The notes under the pieces are model-generated. The model was given only the letters and a program-made list of their open reading frames with translations, was not told the origin of the DNA and made no database searches. DNA of 64,000 nucleotides from Niabella sp. (lineage in GTDB: Bacteria > Bacteroidota > Bacteroidia > Chitinophagales > Chitinophagaceae). The stretch lies in NCBI GenBank assembly GCA_017744715.1, contig JAGIAT010000018.1, positions 1-64,000 on the forward strand. The letters run 5' to 3'. Shown in pieces: positions 42,779-49,988 of this stretch (its first letter is position 1; each line of letters starts with the position of its first letter). Position numbers and translations under genes: made by a program.

Positions 42779-44116
42779 ATGACAGAGCATACCGATCATA
42801 TGGAAGAATCGCTGTTTGTGCCGGAGGTGGCTGCTGCGCAACCGGTTCCGCAGGAGCTTTTTGAGGTACTGGCATCCGTTATTGAGGGCGTGCACTACCT
42901 CAATCCGGAGCGGGCGGCGCAAATGGATCTGTTTCTCGGCGAAGCCGGTTTCCGGGAAGAACGTGCCGGCCTGCTGAACGGCCTGCGTACCTGGGATGCC
43001 TTGCTGGATAAAGAGCTGAATGCCGATGCACTGGCAGCGTATTGCGAAACCGCCGCCGCTGAAGAACAGGACCGTTATCAGCAGCAGCTGAAGGCCATAC
43101 TGGAAAGCAGCAGGAAGCTGGAATGTATGTACCGCTCCCTTCACGCTTTTTTTGAGAATACGGAAAAGGACCGTGTGCCCAACGTAACCTTTCTGAACGC
43201 AGGTTTGGAACAGCTCAGGGATACGGATGCTCCAAAATTTATTGACTTCGTACGGGAAGAATTTAAAAAGAACTATGACCGGCTTGATCTGCGGGATCAT
43301 TATAGCCTGCTGGCCATTCCCGGATACCTGGGCAGCCGGAGCGTGATTGAAGTTTGGGCAAAGCTGGCGCATGAACATAAGGTAATGCTGATAACTGATT
43401 TTGAGCACCTGGATGCGCCGGATGATGTGATGGAATTATTTGAACGGGTACAGCACGCCGGCGGTGAAAAGTTTTTATCCAGCGTAATGATGACCTGTAA
43501 CTGGCTGGTGGCAAGAGGGCACTATGCAGCAGCAGGGGAAGAGGAAGCGCTTTTTATGCCGCCTTCCGCCGCGCTGGCCGGGAAGCTCTATACCACATTG
43601 ATGAGCCAGGTAGCCGCAGGGAAAAAATTTGGAGTGCTCCGCGGGGTAAACGGGGTGGCTTTTGAATTAAAGAAAAGCGAGATCGCCCACCTGGAAAAAA
43701 TGAGCCTGATACCGATGGTAAAGGACCAGGGACATGTAATGGCCTTTTCCGCCAAAACCCTGTTTAATGGCGATAACATGGGCTTGCAAACCTATTCCGT
43801 GGTTCGCGTATTTGATTATGTAACCAAGGTGCTCATTGACTTCCTGAACCGGAGGGCTTTTGAAAACTTTAATGCCAATACAAGAAGGGAACTGATGACG
43901 CAGATTGTGCTGTTCCTGGATAATATTTCGGGCCCGCGCAAGCTGGTTGAAAATTTTACAATCCGCCGCTTTGAGCAGGATGCTGTAAAAAAAGACAATA
44001 TCCACCTGGATATTTACATGAAGCCCTATTTTCCTGCCAAGAATTTTCTGATCAAAATGGAAGGGCAAAAGAATGAGGAAGGTAAAACCTGGGATACCGA
44101 TTATGACGATTCCTGA
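42779..44116 (+). CDS. tssC: T6SS contractile sheath large subunit TssC
   Basis: TssC (VipB) forms the outer, ClpV-exposed part of the sheath. The 445-residue product has AQMDLFLGEAGFREERAGLLNGLRTWDALLDKEL near the N terminus, FIDFVREEFKKNYDRLDLRDHYSLLAIPGYLGSRSVIEVWAKLA in the middle, and VVRVFDYVTKVLIDFLNRRAFENFNANTRRELMTQIVLFLD in the C-terminal half. It closes with IHLDIYMKPYFPAKNFLIKMEG, the interlocking-strand region of the sheath. It lies 23 bases after hcp. A low-complexity repeat follows before the next gene. Confidence 0.9.
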   Translation: MTEHTDHMEESLFVPEVAAAQPVPQELFEVLASVIEGVHYLNPERAAQMDLFLGEAGFREERAGLLNGLRTWDALLDKELNADALAAYCETAAAEEQDRYQQQLKAILESSRKLECMYRSLHAFFENTEKDRVPNVTFLNAGLEQLRDTDAPKFIDFVREEFKKNYDRLDLRDHYSLLAIPGYLGSRSVIEVWAKLAHEHKVMLITDFEHLDAPDDVMELFERVQHAGGEKFLSSVMMTCNWLVARGHYAAAGEEEALFMPPSAALAGKLYTTLMSQVAAGKKFGVLRGVNGVAFELKKSEIAHLEKMSLIPMVKDQGHVMAFSAKTLFNGDNMGLQTYSVVRVFDYVTKVLIDFLNRRAFENFNANTRRELMTQIVLFLDNISGPRKLVENFTIRRFEQDAVKKDNIHLDIYMKPYFPAKNFLIKMEGQKNEEGKTWDTDYDDS

Positions 44117-44185
44117 TACTGAAAACTAATAACTGAAAACTAAAAACTGATAACTGAAAGCTGAAAGCTGGTAACTGAAGCCTGA
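44113..44185. repeat. Dispersed AACTGAAA-type repeat inside the T6SS operon
   Basis: Degenerate units of the form AACTGAAA/AACTAAAA/GAAAGCTG fill most of the gap between tssC and the next gene. The same motif is seen at 219-265 and 25637-25672. It contains no coding potential and no good hairpin with T-run, so it need not split the operon. Confidence 0.65.
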
Positions 44186-44209
44186 TCTCTTAAATCTCAA
44201 ACCCCGTAT

Positions 44210-45832
44210 ATGTATACAACCGGTTATTTTAAAAAATGTTTATTGATCGTACTGTGCTGTTCGTTTTATTATGCCCATGCCAGTTCCCAGAATATTAACG
44301 GGGAAAAGATTATTGTGGGCCGGGAGAGTATCACGATCATTAATTTCCCCGATAAAGTAGTAAACATCAATTTTTCCGATGAGGCGGCATATGATTACTA
44401 TATACCAAAACGAAGAGAAGAGCGGTCCATCTCGATCCAGTTTAATAAAGATAAGGCGAGCGGACCGGTTACCGGGTTACTGGTAAATGAAGGCGGGCGC
44501 AGCCATATGTTCCGGTTACTCTTTGATTCGACATATGATATTAATGACGACAGCCGGCCACCGTTGTGGTACGATCATTCCAGTTTAAAAGAGCTGAAGG
44601 TCTTTGTAAAAAATCAGAAAGATCCGGCCGAAACAACAACGGGCGATGAACTGGCTAAAGAAAAAGAACGGCAAAAAAAGGAAGCAGCCGCCCGCAGGGA
44701 GGAAGCACTGGCTGCGCAGAAAAAGTCGGAGGAGGCTGCGGTAACAAAGGCGCCGGCGCGTGCGGCGGAGGAAAGTGCGTCGGAACGCAAACAAAAGGAA
44801 GCGGAGCTGGAACTGGCCCGCAAGGAGGCAAAGGAAAAAGAACGGCAGTTGCAGCTGGCCGCTGAAAAAGAAGCGGCGGCCCAAAAAGCGGCTGATGAGC
44901 AGGCCCGCAAAGAAGCCGCACAGCTGGCATTGCAAAAGGAGCAGGATGAAAAAAAACAAAAGGAATTAAAGGAAAAGCAGGATGCGGCGGCCCTGGCCCG
45001 TGCGCAAAAAGAGGCTGCTGAAAAAGAGCAGCGGCAGCAGGAACAATTGGCGCAGAAAAAAAAGCAGGAGGAAGAGCAGCGTAAAAAAGCAGCCGATGAA
45101 CTGGCCCGCAAAGAAGCGGCGCGGAAGGAAGCCCAGGAACGGCTGGCGAAGCTGGAAGCCGAGAATAAAAAGAAGGAAGCCGAAAAGGCTTATTCCGAAG
45201 GGGGCATCTGGCAGCGGTATGGGAAGAAAGGCATTGACCTTTATAATTTTCCGCGCAACCAGGTGCCTACGGTTAACTCCGATTTCTATGTGGTGCGCGA
45301 TACCCTGAGAAATTTCCGGATCTCCGACTCCCTGATTCATACCGACGTTCCCGGGAAACTCAATATTGCTGCAGATAAACCCATAAATAAAGGGGTGATG
45401 ATCGCTCTGGAAAATATCGTATTTAAAGATGTGCACACGTATTATAAGCTGAAAATTGAAAACAATACCGATGAGGATTTCCTGATGGGCCGCACCTATA
45501 TGTATTGGTACGATGGCGCCGAACAGGCAAAGATGATGGTAAAAGGAAGCTATCTTACGTATATCGGATTTTTCCCGTTTGTACGGCCGAAGACCACGCA
45601 GTATGTGGTATTTGTAACGCGCTCTCCCAACGTTGTAAACGATGAAAGCCTGGTGCTGTTTATAGATGAGCGCAGGAAAGAAAAGGGAACGGCCAGTATT
45701 GTAATTCCCGGGGCCGCGTATAATAAGGCGCTGGGGAACGTACAGGTGAACGTGGGATCTTCTGCACCCGGCAGGCCCGCTGCGCCTGCTACAGGCAATG
45801 ACGCCCGTACAAAAAAACGTTCAAAAAAATAA
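44210..45832 (+). CDS. DUF4138/TraN-like exported protein with long coiled-coil insert
   Basis: This 540-residue protein begins with a signal peptide (KCLLIVLCCSFYYAHASS). Residues ~30-125 (IIVGRESITIINFPDKVVNINF, then GPVTGLLVNEGGRSHMFRLLF) and ~340-510 (GVMIALENIVFKDVHTYYKLKIENNTDEDFL, then FFPFVRPKTTQYVVFV) resemble the two halves of DUF4138, the TraN outer-membrane protein of Bacteroidota conjugative elements. They are separated by about 175 residues of Lys/Glu/Ala/Gln-rich coiled coil (~148-325). The C terminus is basic (TKKRSKK). It may be the periplasmic/outer-membrane component of this T6SSiii, in the role of TssR or TssQ, but I cannot assign the letter. The transglycosylase gene follows. 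Confidence 0.65.
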   Translation: MYTTGYFKKCLLIVLCCSFYYAHASSQNINGEKIIVGRESITIINFPDKVVNINFSDEAAYDYYIPKRREERSISIQFNKDKASGPVTGLLVNEGGRSHMFRLLFDSTYDINDDSRPPLWYDHSSLKELKVFVKNQKDPAETTTGDELAKEKERQKKEAAARREEALAAQKKSEEAAVTKAPARAAEESASERKQKEAELELARKEAKEKERQLQLAAEKEAAAQKAADEQARKEAAQLALQKEQDEKKQKELKEKQDAAALARAQKEAAEKEQRQQEQLAQKKKQEEEQRKKAADELARKEAARKEAQERLAKLEAENKKKEAEKAYSEGGIWQRYGKKGIDLYNFPRNQVPTVNSDFYVVRDTLRNFRISDSLIHTDVPGKLNIAADKPINKGVMIALENIVFKDVHTYYKLKIENNTDEDFLMGRTYMYWYDGAEQAKMMVKGSYLTYIGFFPFVRPKTTQYVVFVTRSPNVVNDESLVLFIDERRKEKGTASIVIPGAAYNKALGNVQVNVGSSAPGRPAAPATGNDARTKKRSKK

Positions 45833-45917
45833 CCCATACAAATGCTGAACAGATACCGGCAGCAATACAGTGGAAAACGAATGGCCCCTCACTCGAGTAA
45901 ACCCCGGAGCTTTGAAC

Positions 45918-47003
45918 ATGTTTAACAAATACCGGATTATAGGAATCTTCCTGGCTTTCATATCGATCCGGGGAAATGCCCAGCATGTGGTTTCCTTTTG
46001 CGGAGAACCTGTTCCCATGGATCAGCAGTTTATACAGGATAAGCTGATCAATACCATCCGTAAACAGGTAAACGTGGTCAATTTTCCGGCGCTCCGCAGA
46101 AGGGCTTTTGCGTACTTTCCGCTGGTAGAGCGTTACCTGGCGGCGTATGGGCTCCACCGCGATTTAAAATACCTTCCGATTGTGGAAAGCGGCTTTCTTA
46201 CAGAAGAAGAATCAGCCGTGGGCGCAAAAGGCATCTGGCAGATCATGCCTGCAACGGCGCGTAGTTACGGGTTGGTGATTGATGAAACCCGTGATGAGCG
46301 GGAGAATTTTGATAAAGCCACCCGCCTGGCCTGCACGCTTATAAAAGATAACTATAATATGCTGATCCGTTTTGTGGGTAAAACCAATTGGCCCCTGACC
46401 ATTGCTGCCTACAATTTTGGAATTGGCAATATCGTAAAGGCGGTAAAGCTGCAGGGCTATAATTACTTTACCATGAAACTGAATCCGGAAACGGCGTTGT
46501 ATGTGTATAAGATCATTGCGGTAAAAGAACTGTTTGAGTATCCCGAACTTTATAATTCCAAATTCGGGTATAATATTTTCAATCCCAAATCGGGGCCAAA
46601 AAATATGCCCGGTTCCAAAGACCTGAAGGTGGTCAATGATCCGGATGTATTGCAGGAAATAGAAAAAGAAGTAGCAAAAAATGCCAACAAAAAAGAAACC
46701 GTGGTACGGGAAGAGTATGTGATGGCGCATGTTCTGGGCCGGATCCGTAATTTTCAGGATGGCGATATTGTGGACGTCGTACTGGATGAGGACCTGCAAA
46801 CGGCCCGGAAAGGGCTTTCCTATAAAGGGTACAAATTCGGGGTGCAGGGCTGGATCATCGATGACCGTGTTTTCTTTAAATTGGGGTATGATCATGATGT
46901 AACCCTGCTGGATACGAACAGGGAAAAAGGAATACTCCTGACGGACCTGCTTTCCAATAAGCGGATTGATGTGTTGTTAAAGAACCTGATCTATGAGAAA
47001 TAG
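45918..47003 (+). CDS. T6SS-linked lytic transglycosylase (MltD-like SLT domain)
   Basis: This exported murein hydrolase of about 361 residues opens the peptidoglycan. The signal peptide is MFNKYRIIGIFLAFISIRGNAQ. I chose the ATG at 45918 over one 16 codons upstream for that reason. The SLT domain has the catalytic Glu in KYLPIVESGF, then AVGAKGIWQIMPATARSYGL, DERENFDKATRLACTLI and LTIAAYNFGIGNI. No LysM repeats follow. Instead a C-terminal domain (HVLGRIRNFQDGDIVDVVLDEDLQTARKGL, then VTLLDTNREKGILLTDLLSNKRIDVLL) is unfamiliar to me. Last in the T6SS plus-strand operon, it probably clears a path in the wall for the membrane complex. It ends 3 bases before the convergent regulator. Confidence 0.85.
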   Translation: MFNKYRIIGIFLAFISIRGNAQHVVSFCGEPVPMDQQFIQDKLINTIRKQVNVVNFPALRRRAFAYFPLVERYLAAYGLHRDLKYLPIVESGFLTEEESAVGAKGIWQIMPATARSYGLVIDETRDERENFDKATRLACTLIKDNYNMLIRFVGKTNWPLTIAAYNFGIGNIVKAVKLQGYNYFTMKLNPETALYVYKIIAVKELFEYPELYNSKFGYNIFNPKSGPKNMPGSKDLKVVNDPDVLQEIEKEVAKNANKKETVVREEYVMAHVLGRIRNFQDGDIVDVVLDEDLQTARKGLSYKGYKFGVQGWIIDDRVFFKLGYDHDVTLLDTNREKGILLTDLLSNKRIDVLLKNLIYEK

Positions 47004-47005
47004 GG

Positions 47006-47770
47006 TTATTTTCCCATCCATACCTTGAAATCGGCCACCCGCTCGCGGCTAACCAGTGCCTCCTTGTCTACAGCAGGGGTTAACTGCAAAATCAGCCGGT
47101 TGCCAAAATAGTCATCGATCTTTTCAATACATCCGATGGATATAAAAAAGGAACGGCTGATCCGGAAATATTGATCCGGGTTGAGCATCCGCTCCAGGTC
47201 TTCCATGGTATAATCCACAATAAATTTTCGCTGGTCTTTTGTTTTAAAAAAGATCAGCCGCCCGTCGCTGTAGAAATAAGCGATCTCGTCAATATCTACG
47301 CTTACTAACCGGCTGCCGCTTTTTACAAGGAAACGTTTGCGATACTCTTTCACCTGCAGTTTTTGCTGAAGTTCCTTTACCAGGTGCTCAAAGCCCAGCG
47401 GAGCATCCCGTTTTGAAAAGTTTTGCCGGAATTTTTCCAGTGCTTTCTTCAGTTCGTCTTTCTGAACCGGTTTCAGCAGGTAATCAACACTGTTTACCTT
47501 AAACGCCTTAAGTGCAAACTCATCATAGGAAGTAGTGAAGATCACCGGCACTTTTACGGCTGTAAGGTTAAAGATCTCAAAACTCTGACCGTCGCTGAGC
47601 TCAATATCCATCAATATCAGATCGGGGTCCTGATGGCTTTCCAGCCAGTCTACAGCGCTTGTAATGCTGTCTGCCACACCCGTTACTTCAATGGAAGGAT
47701 CTACGGCCATCAGGGTTTTCTCCAGCTTTTTAACCGCCAGTTCTTCGTCTTCGATGATCAGCACTTTCAT
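47006..47770 (-). CDS. LytTR-family response regulator
   Basis: This cytosolic transcription regulator of 254 residues has a receiver domain and a LytTR DNA-binding domain. The receiver shows VLIIEDEELAVKKL at the start, the phospho-acceptor Asp in LILMDIELSDGQSFEIF (about residue 55), the switch Thr in VIFTTSYDEFALKAF and the Lys in VDYLLKPVQKDEL. The LytTR domain begins near residue 143 with RFLVKSGSRLVSVDIDEIAYFYSDGRLIFF and includes QYFRISRSFFISI. It is the last gene of a four-gene signalling operon, 111 bases after the sensor kinase, and is tail-to-tail with the T6SS operon. Control of that operon is possible but only inferred. Confidence 0.92.
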   Translation of the reverse strand: MKVLIIEDEELAVKKLEKTLMAVDPSIEVTGVADSITSAVDWLESHQDPDLILMDIELSDGQSFEIFNLTAVKVPVIFTTSYDEFALKAFKVNSVDYLLKPVQKDELKKALEKFRQNFSKRDAPLGFEHLVKELQQKLQVKEYRKRFLVKSGSRLVSVDIDEIAYFYSDGRLIFFKTKDQRKFIVDYTMEDLERMLNPDQYFRISRSFFISIGCIEKIDDYFGNRLILQLTPAVDKEALVSRERVADFKVWMGK

Positions 47771-47881
47771 AAAAAAACATTTGACAAATAAAATTAAATA
47801 AATACCCCGGGAATGCTATTTTTATGTGTATTAACTGTTTTATACGCGTATGAACTGCCATTATACGGCGTTATTTATGGC

Positions 47882-48919
47882 CTATACCCGCCAAAGCAAC
47901 GGTAAAACAACGGTGAAATTTTTGTGTCCTTCCAGCACCTGGAATCCCGGTTGCTGAAGCAGCTGGTATTTGGTCCGGATATTTTGGAGGCCGATACCAT
48001 TGGTGGGAACGAATGTGGTTTTCCGTTGCAGGTTATTGTTTACCACCAGCTTGTTTTCTCCCGCAGTAAAAATTTCGATGACCAGCGGGCTGTTTTTGGA
48101 GATGGTGTTGTGCTTTACGGCATTTTCTACCGTTAGCTGAAGGGTAAGGGAAGGAATGAAATACGCATAGTACTGATGGTCGATATTGATATGCAGTTCA
48201 ATGGCATTTTCGTACCGGGTTTGCAGGAGCTTAAAATAGGAACGGATGAATTGCAGTTCGTCGGTGAGGGTGCTAAGTGTTTCCCGGTTATTTTTTAAAA
48301 GGTAACGGTACACATTGCTCAGCTCATCCAGGAACCGGATGGCCCGGTCTTTTTCAAGGCTGATCAGGGAAGACAGGGTATTGAAGCAGTTAAAGAGAAA
48401 ATGCGGGTTTACCTGGTCCTTTAATGCGCTAAATTCCTGTTTCAGCGAAAGCTGGTGCAGCATTTCCTTTCCGGTGGCGCTTTCTTTGTATTTTTTGAAA
48501 ATATAGTCGGTTTCATAAAGCGGCTCAAATACCAGGTTTACACAAAGGCCTACCAATGCGCCCTGCCAGAGATGTGGTGTTTGCAACTGGTAATTGAAAA
48601 TATGGAACCCGTGGTAGATGAGAAAAATAATATATACAGAGGGGGTCATTACAAAAAGGGTTACGAGCGCCTTCCCCATGATGCGTTGCCGCGTTTGGCT
48701 GAGTGCGGGATACTTTTTTTCGATCCAGGTGTCGTAGCGGGTATGCGCATCCATGGATACGATTCCCAGCCCAAAGATCAGTGGGGTAGATAACAGCCAG
48801 ATGAGCGGCTCTTTCCAGATGCGGTCTTCAAACATGATGAGGTGCAGCATCGCTGTAATAAAAGGCATCGAAAACAGGAATGAATATAACCGCAGTTTGG
48901 GCCATTTAAGTAGCATCAT
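47882..48919 (-). CDS. LytS/YpdA-type sensor histidine kinase, intact ATP site
   Basis: This 345-residue membrane kinase is the probable partner of the LytTR regulator. Four to five hydrophobic helices fill the first ~140 residues (PLIWLLSTPLIFGLGIV, then VTLFVMTPSVYIIFLIY). The His_kinase domain starts with QVNPHFLFNCFNTLSSL, with the phospho-acceptor His near residue 173. The ATPase has the N box LTVENAVKHN (about 262-271) and the G box GIGLQNIRTKY (about 308-318). These features suggest an active kinase. Its start overlaps the end of the upstream kinase gene by 4 bases (ATGA), so the two are translationally coupled and may form heteromers. Confidence 0.9.
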   Translation of the reverse strand: MMLLKWPKLRLYSFLFSMPFITAMLHLIMFEDRIWKEPLIWLLSTPLIFGLGIVSMDAHTRYDTWIEKKYPALSQTRQRIMGKALVTLFVMTPSVYIIFLIYHGFHIFNYQLQTPHLWQGALVGLCVNLVFEPLYETDYIFKKYKESATGKEMLHQLSLKQEFSALKDQVNPHFLFNCFNTLSSLISLEKDRAIRFLDELSNVYRYLLKNNRETLSTLTDELQFIRSYFKLLQTRYENAIELHINIDHQYYAYFIPSLTLQLTVENAVKHNTISKNSPLVIEIFTAGENKLVVNNNLQRKTTFVPTNGIGLQNIRTKYQLLQQPGFQVLEGHKNFTVVLPLLWRV

Positions 48920-49977
48920 TGTTCCTCCTCTTTTTTATCGCTTATCAAAGGGATCAGGATTAGCTGCTGCCCCTTCCGGTTTTTTGTAATGATCAGTTCC
49001 AGACCCAGTAATTTGTATTTTTTAACCATGATGTCCAGGGAACTGTCATGATCCGGATCTTTGGGGAAGGTTTTGGGTTGCAGGTTGTACGTGGCCTGCA
49101 ATACGTGGTAGCCGGCAGATACAATGCTGATGATCAGCGGCTGTTGTTTGCTGACAATATTCTGCGCGCAGGCATTCTCGATAAGTACCTGTAACAGCAG
49201 CGGTGGCAATAACTTTTTTTGATCGCCTTCATCCATTGAAAGACGGATCTGCAAGCCCTCTCCAAAGCGCTCGCGGAGCAAATGGATATAAGCGTTTAAG
49301 AATTCAAGTTCCGTATGCAGGGTCACCAGCTGCTCATGATCGTTGCGCAACAGATAACGGTACACCCGGCTTAGCTCATTCAGAAAATCTTCTGCTTTTT
49401 CCTCGTCTTCTTCAATCAGGCTGCTGAGGGAGTTCAGGCAGTTGAAAAGAAAGTGCGGACTGACCTGGTTCTTTAACGCATTCAATTGACTTTGCTTGTA
49501 AGCGGTGGTTAGCTGGTCTGTTTCCTGTAAGGCGGTTTTCCAGGCCTGAAAGCGTTGAATGCTCTCCATCAGAAAAGTAAGAAAAATGGTAATAATGGAT
49601 ATGGAAAGATAGATCCAGGCTAACCGGTTTTCATTGAATTCCGTTTCAAAAAAAGGAATGGCGGCATAGGTTCTGAAAAGCAGGTATTTGAAAAAAATAC
49701 TGATCAGGATAAAGGTAAGGATCAGCAGGCTTAGCTTTTTAATAACCTGTTCCTCTTTCGGAAACCGCTTCCTGAGCCGCATGAAAATAAACGTACAGAT
49801 GAAGGAAACAAGCATCAGCTCCGTGAATGTTAAACCGGTAGCTGCGCCAAAAAGAAGCGGGCTGCTGTAATAGGACCGGTCGAAGTAGATACTGTTTACC
49901 ACCAGTGTTATGAGCATGCAGATAAGTGCAATGGTTTTAAACCGCTTCCGGGGATATGTAGTTAAATACATGCGCAT
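48916..49977 (-). CDS. LytS-type kinase with degenerate ATP-binding site
   Basis: This 353-residue membrane protein is a paralogue of the neighbouring kinase. It has four to five helices, then KNQVSPHFLFNCLNSLSSLIEEDEE with the phospho-acceptor His. The N box is altered but still holds Asn (LIENACAQN). At the G box, where the neighbour reads NGIGLQNIRTKY, this protein reads DSSLDIMVKKY, with no Gly. The nucleotide lid is therefore probably lost. It may work as a substrate or regulatory partner of the intact kinase. I chose the ATG at 49977, 11 bases after the upstream stop. An ATG at 50007 would overlap that gene by 19 bases. The 3' end overlaps the next kinase gene by 4 bases. Confidence 0.88.
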   Translation of the reverse strand: MRMYLTTYPRKRFKTIALICMLITLVVNSIYFDRSYYSSPLLFGAATGLTFTELMLVSFICTFIFMRLRKRFPKEEQVIKKLSLLILTFILISIFFKYLLFRTYAAIPFFETEFNENRLAWIYLSISIITIFLTFLMESIQRFQAWKTALQETDQLTTAYKQSQLNALKNQVSPHFLFNCLNSLSSLIEEDEEKAEDFLNELSRVYRYLLRNDHEQLVTLHTELEFLNAYIHLLRERFGEGLQIRLSMDEGDQKKLLPPLLLQVLIENACAQNIVSKQQPLIISIVSAGYHVLQATYNLQPKTFPKDPDHDSSLDIMVKKYKLLGLELIITKNRKGQQLILIPLISDKKEEEQ

Positions 49978-49988
49978 AAAACTGTTGA

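Noticed and set aside
44614..45111. Long antisense frames opposite the coiled-coil region (165, 124 and 156 residues)
   Set aside because: They arise from the Lys/Glu/Ala-rich repeats on the plus strand and have Cys/Ser/Phe-rich, non-protein-like composition.
28702..47003. Interpretation as an extracellular contractile injection system or prophage tail
   Set aside because: TssK, TssN/O/P-like membrane proteins, DUF4123 and a VgrG spike are present, and there are no tail-length, AAA+ eCIS, capsid or lysis genes.
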